Below are positions 12,593 to 24,526 of a DNA stretch of 64,000 bases, in pieces. Position 1 is the stretch's first letter, and each line of letters starts with the position of its first letter. The stretch is from positions 90,253,410 through 90,317,409 of the forward strand of contig NC_030683.2 in NCBI RefSeq assembly GCF_000004195.4, written 5' to 3'. A program made the position numbers and the translations under genes. The notes beneath the pieces were generated by a model. That model saw nothing but the letters and a program-made list of their open reading frames with translations, was not told where the DNA came from and searched no databases. This stretch comes from Xenopus tropicalis. Taxonomy: Eukaryota > Chordata > Amphibia > Anura > Pipidae.

Positions 12593-12837
12593 ATAGCAAA
12601 CATTGCATCTTTTATTATATATCCCACTAAGAATACAAGTACAAGTAGCAGCACCTGAATTTAACAAGAGGTGCAAATTATGATGGCTTAATGTGAAAGT
12701 ACTTCCCACTTCCCACTTTTGTTCTGTATCCCAGAGGTAAATTGGAAAGCTAATAGAAATGAGATGTAACCCTATATTTTTTAAAAAAAATGGTAAGTAC
12801 AAAATAATATTTCATATTAATAAGTCATTTTGGCATT

Positions 12838-13190
12838 TTACTTCCAATAGATTCGCCACATTAGTGCCACCTAGAACACTATATTTATTGTGCAGAAAGC
12901 ATTACCATACCTGAGTAAAGAGCCCTAGAAGCTTTCTCTATTTCTTTAAGATTGCAGCTGCCATTTTAACTTGGTCTTCATAGCTTCCTGCTGTATAACT
13001 CTAGCTGTTATAGCTGAGATGACATATTTCTAAGGGAGGGGGGAGCTGCGCGAACTCTAGCCCCAGGATTGAAGGATTTTTCTGAGAAAGGAAGTCAGAT
13101 ACCGAAGAATATGTTTATGAGAAGTCAGTGCAGCGTTTCTGTGAGTGCTTATGGCTGTATTTACATAGACCTTTCTGATAAAGCTTACAT
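12838..13190 (+). mobile_element. TTAA-family MITE copy (relative of 41,681-42,104), ends lost
   Basis: It matches the complete copy at 41681 over most of its length: ATTAGTGCCACCTAGAAC, TACCATACCTGAGTAAAGAG, TTCTGTGAGTGCTTATGGC and TTTCTGATAAAGCTTAC occur in the same order. The AAAGGAGAAGGAAAG termini are missing. It is non-coding. Confidence 0.8.
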
Positions 13191-13365
13191 TTCATTCTTC
13201 CTTATAACAAATGCACATCTGCTTGCTAATGCTGTGCCTATTCATATATTCCTTTTGCTCAAATTTATTAAACAAATTCATTTAAAAAGTAAATACCAAA
13301 GGCCAACGCTTTTTTATTAATGAACTTGGTCAAAAAGCTTTCGCCATATCCAATAAAAGGCACAA

Positions 13366-13591
13366 AGGGGCAGATTTATCAAAATGTGAGATTAGAGCTA
13401 ACAACAATAGAAAAATTCACCTTCTTTTTATTCATTCCTATAGGATTTTTTTAAAGCACGTTTATCAAATGGTGAATTCTAACTTCCACCCATTGATAAT
13501 TATGCTTCTAACAATCCTATAGGAATGAATAGAAAGCTGGTGAATTTTTCTGTTGTAAACTCCAATCTTAGATTTTGCTAAATCTTCCCCT
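13366..13591. mobile_element. Palindromic 'GGGGCAGATTTATCA' MITE
   Basis: The left end AGGGGCAGATTTATCAAAAT faces TTTTGCTAAATCTTCCCCT at the right. Inner arms GAAAAATTCACC and ATTCATTCCTATAGGATT are mirrored by AATCCTATAGGAATGAAT and GGTGAATTTTTC. A sister copy lies at 52670. It is a fold-back element without coding capacity. Confidence 0.85.
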
Positions 13592-13720
13592 GAGTTTGCC
13601 TAGCTGCAGTAACCCATAGCAACCAACAAGATGTTTGTTTTTAAGGAATAAATGCTTCCTTCTAAGAGGTTGCTATAGGTGATAAGACCAGTAGCAAAGT
13701 TGCAACTTTTATTACATTTC
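13592..13720. repeat. Degenerate MITE fragment
   Basis: GCTGCAGTAACCCATAGCAA followed by CCAACAAGATGTTTG echoes the core of the elements near 4730 and 56210. Ends are undefined. Confidence 0.35.
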
Positions 13721-14016
13721 CCCGTTTGTTTCATATCCAGATTTAACAAGCAGACAACTAGAGCATGATTCCTTCGGCACAATTTTGATGACTCACTTAT
13801 TGCAGTTTTGTTTCTGGCAAACTGACGAATGGCAAAGCCCCTTTATTGACCTGGAAAAGTGTGGGTACATAGTGATAGGTCTATAGAGAGGCCACTTTCT
13901 AGCTGCAACCATCAAACAGATTTTATCTTATTTGTGAAGGTACTAGACAGGAAGATACACTGGATCAATTAATCAGTGCACCAAAAACACTTATATGAAT
14001 TTCATATACTGTAGAA

Positions 14017-14381
14017 CAGGGGGCTCAAACTCAATTTACCTGAGGGCCGCAGGAGGCAAAGTCAGGATGAGGCTGGGCCGCATAAGGGATTTCACAAAAA
14101 AAAGTCGGGAGCTGCTGATTGCGGAAATGACGTTATGCCATCATAACAGTTATTATGGGAAGACGTTCTGTGTGCACAATTAGCTCCTTACGTCTTCCCA
14201 TAATAACTGTTATGATGGCATAACGTCATTTCCGCAATCAGCAGCTCCCGCCCGCCGTGCCTTGCATTATCCCTTGAATCGCAATAAAAATCGCGATCCA
14301 TTCATTTGGCGTTGGTGCGGGCCACAAAATATTGTACAGAGGGCCGCAAATGGCCCGCGGGCCGCGAGTTTGAGACCCCTG
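14017..14381. mobile_element. hAT MITE with perfect 8-bp TSD and 60-bp hairpin
   Basis: The 8-bp target duplication CTGTAGAA lies at 14009-14016 and 14382-14389, exact on both sides. Termini are CAGGGGGCTCAAACTC and GAGTTTGAGACCCCTG. Sub-terminal GAGGGCCGCA and GGGCCGCAAATGGCCC are typical of hAT derivatives of this type. Inside, 14107-14166 and 14190-14249 are exact reverse complements of each other, 60 bp each, with a 23-nt spacer. No transposase is present. The intact duplication and perfect arms indicate a fairly recent insertion. Confidence 0.95.
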
Positions 14382-14528
14382 CTGTAGAATATACTACAAA
14401 GACATAGAAGCCACACATTTACATAGCAGGAATACTTTCTCTTGTCTTTTTCAGTTTGGGAGTTGGGGTTGGGATTTATTAACTAAAGTGACAGGGCACA
14501 TTCTTTAATGCTATTAAAATGTATAGAC

Positions 14529-14818
14529 TATGGGGCCCATTTATCAGGGTTGGAGCTGTGCCATTGAGTCCTGTTGGAGGCTTCCAAAAACATGCACTGA
14601 GGGTTCAAAGTCAGAAAGGTTTTCACACTGTTTACGATCGTTCAGATACCAAAATTTTGAAACTTTCGGATCGTACCATATTTTCGTACAACCATGGTCC
14701 GAAATTTTCGTACTTTAATCGCACATCAGAAAATATCGGATTTAATCCGAATTTTTTGTATCGTGCTTTTTAATGTCCGAAATTCGGACTTTATAAACTT
14801 TATAAACGTGCCCCTATG
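14529..14818. mobile_element. 'ATGGGGC-(A/C)-TTTAT' MITE
   Basis: It opens ATGGGGCCCATTTATCAGGG and closes with TATAAACGTGCCCCTAT, which is the inverted form. The interior is rich in TTCGGA, TCCGAA and TTTTCGTAC words, a CpG content unlike the flanks. An 84-codon frame runs through the middle but has no domain. Confidence 0.75.
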
Positions 14819-17630
14819 TATTGGTGCGGAACTAGGACTCGGGCTAAAGAGCTGAATTACCCAGTAAAGAGTTTCTAGAAACTTTTACAATAATTCCTTG
14901 CATTAAAAGAAATGTTCTCACCTGAGATGAACGAATGTGACAAATCTAGGACAATGTTCCCTGATATATTGATTCATTTAGAATGCAGTAATTGCTGCTG
15001 TGGTTTACACGGTTATTACATATTCCTGCTGTCGTGTTGTGATTCTACTTTTATTAAATCTAAATGTGTCCTAGGAGGAATAGTCCATTGTAAGTATATC
15101 TTGTATTGTACTGCACTGAAGCTACAAAGTAAAGAGGCTATTATTTTTCTCATTACACAACACTTTAACATATTTGCTCTGACTGTTTAACATCTACAGG
15201 AAAGAAGGTATATTATATTATTTAATATATTAATGTGGTAGGTCAAAACAATCAATGATGACTTCAAAAGTTGTGGAAATTTTAGCCTTTTCTATCATTG
15301 CCAAAACAGTCTCTTTGCCCCTGAGTTGTGCAACATTAATTTAATATAAGTAAATATAGCTGCAGACTACAGTAACTAGGTGTGTACATATCTTGCTGTT
15401 AGAATCAACTAGGCAGAACAATAAGGGTTATTACTGATGGCAGATAGATTCTGCCTTCCATTTATTAGTTGTTACCCTCAATGTAATAGCATGCCACTGA
15501 TGCATATTCTCTAGACAATCTCAATTACTCTCCTATCACTTCACTCTTGTTTTCATGCTTAGTTTATTACAATATCCATTTGTCAAGCTTCCATTAGTGC
15601 TACATGGAAGCATGGCTAGACAAATGTCCACATGGAATTGTTCCAGGTTTAAGCAAATTGACCCAACATTGAACTATTTGTGCAGGACTTGCAGGATTGA
15701 CTTGATCATTTGAAGAAAGAAATCTGGTCTACCTGGTGACCAAACTCACAGGAGTAAGGGTAAGTTGCTGACCCAGAGTAAAATGAGCTTCACTATTCAA
15801 ATCTTTTGAATGACTGGACTGCATCTCATGTATGTATGTCAAGTTGCAGGCGATCCTTTACTAGGTAGTAGTAAAAGTAGTTAAATGAGGCACTTTAGAA
15901 TTGTATAGTTTCCAAGGGTTATATACACAGTATTATAAATTACCTGTAACACTACCAGGCCAGAACTTATTCAACGAAATACTAAATATATGAATAAGGT
16001 GTAAATAAATGTAAGCAAGGGAGAGTCACACTGTAGGGGATTCCTGGAATAGATACTAAGCCCTGGCTATTGATATCAGATATTAAGGTAGGCTGGGAAT
16101 TACAAGGAAGCTGCAAACTCCAGGATGTAGTATGCCAGCAGGTTGCTTAGAGTGTGGAATTTAAGTTTATATTGCATTATTTGAAAATACATTGTTTTAA
16201 TTTATTTCATATAAGTATAAAAATCTGCAGCAAGAGCAGCCTAGACTAATGTCAAAAGTACAGTTTGTCCTGAGTCTGGTATTCATCTCATAAATGCGAT
16301 TATTCATGTTGCACTGGTCCAACAATTTAAACAAACTGTAGATGGTACCTATACTGTCCAATGAACATGGACTCCCACACCAGGTTTCTGGAGCTGATAG
16401 ATGGGTTAAGCAAAGCAGAGACAATGACAGACAAATAAAGAAGACATAATAGTTGGGGCAATTATTGTATATCTAGTCTGAGCCAGGCACACAAGGTGAG
16501 GGTTTGGCGAGGTTATACAGGTAATGTAGCCCACTATAAAGAAGCACTAACTACTTCCAAAAAAATAAATAAGGACAAAAATATAGCATTGAAAATTATA
16601 CTTTTAAGAAATATATAATTTACTTTAATGTCTGCATTCCAAGCAAAATAATTTTGGATAGCATCCAAATGATAATATTTTTATTTTAGAAAAAATAGCT
16701 TATATTACTTTACTGGTAGTATTTTTTCCATTGCAGTACATTTACTAGAAATGTATTGTGGGAAAATGATTCAGCTATAGAATGAGAGAAAGCATGTTAA
16801 CACTGGGCATTGTTCTGCTATTGAAAGAGATTGCAGAATTTCTGCACTATTGTGCAAGTTTCCCATCTTCCTGTTTTGCTTTTTATTCAGGAATGGCTTT
16901 GGCTATTGTACAATGTACCTGGAAATTAATGAATGAATCCTTTAGTCCGTTTCCATTTTCTAGGCACCTATAAGTGAAGAGCATATTATCTGAAAGCAAG
17001 ACTTTCCCCTTTTGTTACCATGATGTTGCATTGTTTGGGGTTTCTTATTTAAGTTTACAGCGTGTGATGAGTAATGAGCTAGAAAAGGTCTTTTCCATTT
17101 TCCCTGTCTGTTATCTGCTTGTTTTCCTTTTAATACTGTGTAAGGTGAAGGGATGTTCTCAGGATGAAGCATGTTACTAATTGTCATCTCTGATTTTTTT
17201 TTTCAAGAGATTTTAAAAAAAGGTTTCCATTATTTGGTATTTGTTTTATAATTTTGTTTTATGTTGCTATATGGTGTGTTACCTACACATTGATATATAT
17301 AGTTATGTGTCCTTTCCATTTAACAAAAAATCATACTAGGTCAGGGCTTTCCTTACAGGTCTATAGCATGGAATCCGTGCAGTAGCAGTTAACAATATTT
17401 TTTTTGAGCTCCAGGGGACTTCAGTGTTCTCTAGCTACAAGAAATGACTAAGGCTGCCTATATGTCATACATGTAGGCAGAAATTTTTATTATATAAGCC
17501 CAAATGAGATCCCCTGTATCATGTAACAAGTACCTTCACCTGCTGCAGAAATCATGTAGAGGAAGGTTGGCATACACTTATTAGTACAGTCTATTTATTT
17601 GGCTGTGTATATTGGTAGGTCTATCATTAA
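14819..17630. other. Long unique AT-rich segment
   Basis: No repeat termini, LTR, RNA gene or supported exon in nearly 3 kb. Open frames reach 94 codons but carry no motif. Confidence 0.5.
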
Positions 17631-17637
17631 CAAAATT

Positions 17638-17690
17638 GACAAATGCCAGAGGGGCTGCTGTAAGATGCCATAGACAGTCACTATTTAGTG
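17638..17690 (-). repeat. Fragment of the AGGCCTGGACTGG-type MITE
   Basis: AAATGCCAGAGGGGCTGCTG then TAAGATGCCATAGACAGTCA is the reverse complement of the right half of the copies at 22038-22189 and 30841-30992. Confidence 0.65.
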
Positions 17691-18592
17691 GGTTGCTAGG
17701 GAGCTGTGTACTTATATATAGACATATAGTACAGCACACAAGCACCTTGTCATACAGCACAAAATCCCCAATATCTCTGGATAAACTTTTTGTCTAATAG
17801 TTTTGCAAGATACGATTACCACTGTCAGCCATTGTATAATACCACTTTGCATATTCTAGTAGAAGTTATAAACAGTACCCAATGACAGTGGTCACACATA
17901 AAGGGGTGGGGCAAGTTTTGATCAGAACCCAGGCCTCAAAGTTCTCAAAATGTGAATACACCTCCAGTATCAAAATAGCTACAATATACAGTAGAACAAT
18001 AACACTGATAGAATCTTGTCAAAATACAGCTAGCACTTCAGAAGGAATGCAGGAGTGGGGGGAAGGGATAACTGTAGTATACCCATTAGTCAATACTAAT
18101 AAATCACATCTGCCTACACATTATAAATTGCACCCACTGACTTCTATTGAAGTCAGACCCCACTAGACATCAAACTGCAGATTTGAATGAACTGGAAGAG
18201 AGAGTAAGAGAGCAAGTTCCAAGTATGACAAGCACATCTAATATATGTAAAGTAGGCTATACTGCATAGCAGAGCTACATGTATTATCTGTTTTAATACT
18301 CAATTGCTAAAATGAATGAGAGTAGAAGTGGAGACATAGACCTAATCAGAAGACTCTCAGGGCCACTGAATTTGGGTCCCATCATGTAGTTTAGCACACA
18401 GTTTGTGACTGCAGTATAAGGGACAACTTACAAAAAGTTACAGATTTTAAATGTGTATTTCTATACTGGGATTCTGTTATATCCCTAGGAAATAACTGTA
18501 TGGATGAGTGAATAATGATACTGCCCTGGAGTACCCAAGCAGCTGCTGGTAACTGGCACTTGCATTCTACTAAGGACTGAATCAGTTTCAAG
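17691..18592. other. Unique DNA, no feature seen
   Basis: Nothing recognisable apart from chance frames of 66-94 codons. Confidence 0.4.
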
Positions 18593-19680
18593 GAAAGCCC
18601 TGGAGATATAAGCGTAGGGGCTGCATGACAAGGGATCCGAATAACCAGCAGCCAGATTACACTGGTTTATGTTTAGAGATTGGCAGAACCAGGTGCAACT
18701 GTGATTAGGTGAGAAGGAAAGAGTTAAGGTAGGAGAAGGCTGGCCTGGGGAGGGGCGGAGAAAGAGAGGGATGTGATGTCAGAAAAGCACTCACTTCCTT
18801 ATCTTCTGAGCAGGTAGAAACATCCCACCCACCCTCCCTCTTTTTGCATATTTTGAGAAATGTCAGGAGTTTCTCTTCTTTTGGTTTTCATATTATCTAT
18901 TAATAACTGAATGTGGAATTTTACCTGAATGCATTTTATATTGTGCTTTCTGTATCTTTATATGATATAAACTTGAGAGTCAGCTTTGTGTTTAATTCAT
19001 GTTAACAACGATTTCTTGATCCAGGGAATGTTTCCGATCGCCCAGGGGGTCAGGAAGGAATTTTTTCCCTCTTGAGGCATAATTGGCACTAGCTTCAGGT
19101 TGGGTTTTTTGCCTTCCTCTGGATCAAAATAGTGGATATATGATAATATATTTTAAGTTTTATTTGTCACAGCAGCGGTAGGACCTTGCCAGAGTACTGC
19201 ACAGGTCATTTTAGCAGAGGGAGAAAGGAGGTTCTCTCCTGTGACTGCACGGTGGATTGATAGATACAGACGCTACTACTGCTTGTGCTAGGTGACAGCC
19301 TGCTTGGATTTCCTATCATCGAGACACTGCAGATCCAGGACCGGCAGCAGGGCTGCTGAACTTCTCTCATGGTTGGTAATGCAGCTCCTGCTGGTAGCAG
19401 AGTTTGGGGCCATCCTCTCTGTAGGTAGAGGCAGTCTAATACTCATTCAAGTCTTCAGCGAGGAACGGCAGAGCATAGTAGCGACCTCTTATGGAATTAT
19501 GGCTTTAGAATATTGCCTTGGGTTAGGCTGGCAAGGTCCTATTTATTTGATAAAATGTGAATAAATGCTGTGGCCATTTTCTCCACCTCTGTCTCCTGGT
19601 GTTTCATTGAGATATGTAAGAAGGGGGTTCAGTGGGGTGCCTCAAGGCGAAGGGTCAATTGAGGAGTCCCCTTGTCATGT
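18593..19680 (+). mobile_element. LTR-retroelement piece, probably an old solo LTR
   Basis: The first about 370 bp match a second copy at 31716 (GCCCTGGAG, GCATGACAAGGGATCC, ACCAGCAGCCAGATTACA, TGAGCAGGTAGAAACATCCC). Downstream come an inverted-repeat module (19016-19127), AATAAATGCTGTGGCCATTT near 19561, which looks like an LTR polyA region, and a possible CA end at about 19680. Length and signal order suggest an LTR of the Gypsy or retrovirus kind. No target duplication was found, so both ends are approximate. The 90-codon frame at 19292 shows no domain. Confidence 0.5.
19016..19127 (+). other. Nested inverted-repeat module inside the LTR-like repeat
   Basis: TTGATCCAG (19016-19024) pairs with CTGGATCAA (19119-19127). 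Inside them AGGAAGG (19052-19058) pairs with CCTTCCT (19112-19118). Next to the inner stem sit two homopolymer-rich blocks, AATTTTTTCCC and GGGTTTTTT. In transcribed RNA this would fold into a two-tier stem. I recall similar text in LTRs of other vertebrates but cannot name the family. Confidence 0.6.
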
Positions 19681-19787
19681 ATTATGCTATCAAGTTGGCT
19701 TAGTATATCAAGCATATTTCTTAAGTAAATGAGTTCAAAATCTTTAATCTGCCCTTAAGAACTACATAGCAATAAATAGTAGTGTAA

Positions 19788-19965
19788 GGGCAGTGACACA
19801 CGGAGATTAGTCGCCGTGCGACAAATCTTCGTTGTTGCGGCAACTAATCTCCCCGCAATGCCATCTCACCGGCTAGAATGTAAATCGCCGGTGGGATGGC
19901 ATCCGCGGTGCTGCGATTTGCCGAAGTCGGCTGAAGTTTCCTCTCAAGACGACTTGATACAGCTA
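19788..19965 (+). mobile_element. 'GGGCAGTGACACACG' MITE, right side missing
   Basis: GGGCAGTGACACACGGAGAT begins the element, followed by GGCAACTAATCTCCCCGCAA and ACCGGCTAGAATGTAAATCG. The same order is seen at 40633, and the terminal part appears inverted at 51680-51753. Strong CpG content contrasts with the AT-rich flanks. It is non-coding. Confidence 0.75.
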
Positions 19966-20998
19966 TACAGAGTATAGAATATTCAGTAAAATGCTTAAAA
20001 CCAAAATGCAGTCTGAGTTCTTCATTTTGAGGTTGAAGTAGGACAGATTAGAGTATGTAATTACTGGCGCACACACCATTACTCAGTAATGACTTATTAC
20101 ACATTATATATTAGTAGTGTCCATGAAATGGATATTACTTTAGATGAAAGCCATCTATTTGAGGAGCAATTTATTGTTGTACACATGCTATTATCCTCTG
20201 TCTGATAATAATGACACACACTGGCAGAAAGAGACACACTATACTGAGGCATTCACTGACACAAGCGCACAAAGACTGTTTGTTTAGCTAGGTAAATTAA
20301 TATTCTTTAACAATATTAATATCAGAATTAATACATACATTTTCTACTTCATTTAATTCCACTGTTTAATGATTTGGCAAGCAGAAGTCAATTTATTTTA
20401 GAAAGTTGATTTGCCAAATAATAATCAAATTTTGTTGTAATAAAAAAATCAGATGCATTAAACTAATAGCTAGCATTGCTAATGACAATGTACTTTAGGA
20501 ATAAAATCTTTGTAAAGTAAAATGTAACCCCCTCACAAAGGGTTCAGGAACATAGGTTCCAGAGATTTATATTTTTTTAATAGCCTGTTTAATACAATTT
20601 ATTTACATAAACAGATCATATTCCTGCTCTAATATAAACAACCCCAAACAGCATGTCTTCAATCATAACTGAAACTCAGTATCAGCTCTCCATATTTAAT
20701 TGCCCCATCTCTGAACTATTTCTTTAACCCACACTAATCTGGTTTACAATACATTGCCCTGCAACAATCCCTTTTTCAAAATGGCCTGCATTCTGCTGTT
20801 ATTCCCTATTTAAATTAAAGTTAGAGAAAAACATCTCTGCAACATTACTATACATACAGACCAGTTGTCCCCCTCCACAGCTATTTTATTACTGACCCCC
20901 ATCTACAGTTGGAAAGAAGGCATTCATTGAAAAATTACAATAAATAAAATATGAAGACCAATTGAAAAGTTAAGAATAGCACATACTATAACAAACCT
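19966..20998. other. Unique AT-rich DNA, no feature seen
   Basis: No termini or domain-bearing frames. Confidence 0.4.
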
Positions 20999-21130
20999 AG
21001 GGGGGGCATTTAATAAAGGTCGACTATTTTGTTGCAGCAAAAATACGTTTTTTCAGCATTTTGCATCAAAACTGCGATAAATCCGGATATAAAAATATGC
21101 AATATAAAAGCTGTTGAGGTCATGTAGGAA
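20999..21130 (+). repeat. Left end of a 'GGGGGCATTTA' MITE
   Basis: GGGGGGCATTTAATAAAGGT opens a short tract with ATACGTTTTTTCAGC. This is the terminal style of fold-back elements elsewhere in the window (13366, 14529, 52670). The inverted partner end is absent. Confidence 0.4.
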
Positions 21131-22037
21131 TCATGGCAGGTGTCCTTTTTCAATTGGCTAATCTTTCTTTGCTTAATGGTTTTAGAGGTTTTTTGGGTTT
21201 TTTATGCTTTTATTTGGCAACAATACTAAAAATTAGTAAAAAAAAATACATCCTTTTTGTATTAAAAGGTTAACCTTTGTAATAATTGAGATTTCTCATT
21301 TATAAATGTGAACTTTTTAATATTCTGGTACTTACACATTCATTGAATGTCACCCTGATAGCAGCTGGCAATTTTGTTTTAAGCCAGTCAGCTTCAATGA
21401 CAAGACTGTATATCATTTTCTATGGGCTGGAAGTTTGTTCATTTTAACAAGTATAATACCTCCCTAGGACACGAGAATTGAGAAACAAAATGAAAGCCTT
21501 AAAGGCAGTACCAACTACATACTTTAGTTATTTAGAAAAATAGAGAACCCTGGGAGTGCCAGACCTAAAGGTTCCCAATGCAAGATCAGCGGGGATTTGA
21601 GTACTTTATAGAAATTGCAGAGTATAACCCATAGCAAAATACACAGAGGTACAGATGGACTGGGAAAAGCTATGCTGGCACATCCACAAATCAGATTGTC
21701 TTAACTTTGTTGATAACTAATATTAAAGCAGTCTCTGAGTACAAAGTGGAAGCTGCAGTTGCACATTAATAACAAGGTTGAAGAAAAGCATATTTTTGGT
21801 TCCCAGAGTTGAATATTTGTGTGCCTTTTGGTACTGCATACCTTGCAGCAGGCTAGCTACCACCTGACAATTGTTCAGGGGTGTAAAATGTAGAACCTTA
21901 GCGCTACTGATTTCATAGCCTTGCTTCACTAAGTAAAGGTACACCCCCCTCCCATTTTCTTGAATAAATCTAGGTGTGATATTCTGACCTTTTGTTTTTG
22001 TAGATACTGTATGTGCCCAGAAGTATACCGCATGCTT
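21131..22037. other. Unique AT-rich DNA, no feature seen
   Basis: No repeat or coding signal that I can support. Confidence 0.4.
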
Positions 22038-22189
22038 ACAGGCTTGGGATTCTAAATAGGCCCTGGCATTCTAAGTAAACAGAGGCCCAAATAGCCCCCC
22101 ACAGGCCTAATAAATACTGACTGTCTATGGCATCTTACAGCAGCCCCTCTAGCATTTGCCAGAATCCACAGATTGCCAGTCTGGCCTGT
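22038..22189 (+). mobile_element. Short MITE (pair with 30,841-30,992)
   Basis: It shares AAATAGGCCCTGGCATT, GACTGTCTATGGCATCTTAC and CAGCCCCTCTAGCATTTG with the copy at 30841, in the same order and spacing. The ends GGCTTGGGA and GCCAGTCTGGCC are weakly inverted. It is about 150 bp and non-coding. Confidence 0.75.
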
Positions 22190-22354
22190 CAAGCGTTATA
22201 CACACACACAAAAAAAAGTTATGTGCTCCTTCAGTTGTAACACTAGGACATTAACCTGCCTGGGATATTGTGGCTTTTGGAGTTATTTATGAACCACATT
22301 AAGTAGGAAAAGCATCAAAATAACACTGCAAATAATAAAGTGCCAGGATGACAG

Positions 22355-22356
<2 letters not shown>

Positions 22357-22385
<29 letters not shown>
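22357..22385. repeat. (TA)n microsatellite
   Basis: Uninterrupted TA dinucleotides form a run of about 27-29 bases. Confidence 0.9.
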
Positions 22386-22654
22386 TCATTATATGATTAA
22401 TAGAATGAATAGAATTGGCAAATGTTAATAAGGAAAAAGATTCACTGACATCCTTATGTATAGAAATATTCTGATCAATTCATTACCAATTCTGTAGTTA
22501 TAAATAAAAAAAACACCTAATTGGGGTTTATATGAGATCCTCATGCTTGCATGGGTTTTGTCCAGGTTCTATAGTTTTGTGAAGGCACACAGGCATTTTT
22601 ATTGGTTCCTGATCAAATTTACCATAGTTTGTGTCAATGTGATAGGGACACCTT

Positions 22655-22745
22655 TAGATTGTAAACTCCACTGGGGCGTCAGAGTGTAAATGAGATATAA
22701 TCTCAGTAAAGAGCTGTGGAATATGTCAGCATTATATAAAAAAAC
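22655..22745 (+). repeat. Possible SINE/LINE 3' tail
   Basis: GATTGTAAACTCCACTGGGG, then AATATGTCAGCATTATATAA, resembles a tail sequence I have seen often in frog and other vertebrate dispersed repeats. No head region is joined to it here. Confidence 0.45.
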
Positions 22746-22832
22746 ATCATACTATCCGGGGGGATTAAGCCTGGACAACCTGAGATTACAACAATTTTTC
22801 TGATTTATCTGACTCCAGTCCTGATTATAATA

Positions 22833-23124
22833 CAGATATGGGACCTGTTATCCAGAATTCTTGGGACCCGGTTTTCGGTAATTTGGATCTCCATACGTTA
22901 AAGCTACTAAAAAAATAATTTAAACATTAAATAAACCCAATAGGATTGTTTTTACCAAATAAAGATTAATTATATCTTAGCTGGGATCAAGCACAAGGTA
23001 CTTTTTATTATTACAGAGAAAAAGGAAATAATTTTTTTAAAATCTGAATTATTTGATTAAAATGGAGTCTATTGGAGATGATTGTCCTGTAATTCGGGTT
23101 TCCAGATAATGGACCCTATACCTG
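22833..23124 (+). mobile_element. CAGGTATGGGA-family MITE, complete copy
   Basis: TA flanks lie at 22831-22832 and 23125-23126. The left end is CAGATATGGGACCTG and the right end is CCTATACCTG preceded by TTTCCAGATAATGGAC. The interior has AATAAACCCAATAGGATTG and ATTAAAATGGAGTCTATTGG, as in the copy at 11039. Confidence 0.9.
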
Positions 23125-23126
23125 TA

Positions 23127-23799
23127 GTTATTGCTGCCCAACCCTTTTAAAAATCTTACTTATGAGACCACTATAAAGGTCACTAATAATATTCTGTTTT
23201 ATTAACCTTTACACATTCTTTTCTGTGGGTGGTATAATTTAGCGAGTAAGTGCAGTCATTTTTTAATCCTTATTTTACTATATATTTTATTTGTTGCTAC
23301 AATCCATATAGGGATGTATATAGTGTTGTCTTCTAAACAAACTCACTCTACCAGGGTGGCTATTAGCAAATGAAAAAGGCAGAATAAAACATCAGTCACT
23401 TGAATACAGGATGGAAGTAAATTAATAATTAAAATATCAGTTGCTATTTCCGAAGGATTTCTAGGTGGTTGGTAACACTATAATCACTTTATGACTTTTT
23501 CTTTTGGATTTTTAAACAATATATTTTGGAAGGAAATGCTCAGCATTCTGTGCTGATGATTATTTAACTTCTAACCAGCAAGTAATGCCCTAAGCAGTTT
23601 AAAGTGAAGCTGTAAATCTGTTTAGCTTGCTAGAACATTTTTGCAGACAAGCAAGAGGAAGAATGTGATGTACAGTATGTGCTCTTGAACAGTAGAACAT
23701 AGTCGCATGAATGGGCCAATATATTATCCATAGTTTTTTTTATTATACCTCTTTTAATGGAAATATTAGGAGCTGATTGTGTATTTTCATAAGTTTATA
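23127..23799. other. Unique AT-rich DNA, no feature seen
   Basis: Nothing supported beyond chance frames. Confidence 0.4.
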
Positions 23800-24060
23800 A
23801 TTTATTTAAACATTTTTATGATTTTACAGAATCTAAAGGACAAGTAATGTCCAACCATAAATCTATATTGAATCAATATGCTGTTTGTATATTGATACCA
23901 TAGCTGACTCATGTCTGTGCTTTTATTTCTAAGTTAAGTAATTTATTTAAATGTTTTTGTGCTTTTACAGAATCTAAAGGACAAGTAATGCCCAACCATA
24001 AATCTATGTTAAATCACATGTCATGTTTTGTAGATACTTTAGCTACCCAGAAAGGTGTAG
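23800..24060 (+). repeat. 141-bp tandem duplication
   Basis: ATCTAAAGGACAAGTAATG starts at 23831 and again at 23972, with matching flanks (AATTTATTTAAA before; CCAACCATAAATCTAT after). The matched region continues to the TACTTTAGCTACCC / TACCATAGCTGACTC pair. Scattered substitutions between the units suggest it is not recent. Each unit has TTTTACAG directly before AATCTAAAGG, an acceptor-like arrangement without any reading frame. Confidence 0.75.
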
Positions 24061-24124
24061 TGGCCCATTCATGCTCAGAGTATGCTGGGTATGTATAAGA
24101 GCTTATGGCAGATATAAGAGACAA

Positions 24125-24399
24125 TCTTTATATCCGGGTCTGAAAACCCGTTATCCAGAAAGCAGAATTACAGAAAGGTCTTCATTCATAGACTGCATTT
24201 TAATAAAATAATTTAGATTTTATAAAATGATTTCCTTTTTCTGTGTAATAATACAACAGCACTTTGTACTTTATCCTAACTGAGTTGCATGAATCCATAT
24301 TGGTGGCAAAACAATCCTATTGGATTTATTTAATATTAAATGATTTTTCAGTAGACTTAAAGTACAGTGATCCATTCAGGAAAACAGATCCCATACCTA
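24125..24399 (-). mobile_element. CAGGTATGGGA-family MITE, reverse copy
   Basis: It reads in reverse: AACCCGTTATCCAGAAAGC, CAAAACAATCCTATTGG and finally CAGATCCCATACCT. The outermost left bases are replaced by unrelated sequence. Confidence 0.8.
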
Positions 24400-24526
24400 G
24401 CTTATGCAACAAGATGTCGGCAAAGAACTTCAAGAACTATAATAAAATGTAGCTTATTCTGAAACCATTGACAGAGGCTGCAAATGATGCCAAAACATAA
24501 TACATTAATAAAACCTTTGCTGTAGC

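Noticed and set aside
12236..12802. 188-codon minus-strand open frame
   Set aside because: It spans unique flank, a MITE fragment and more flank with no domain, so it is most likely chance openness.
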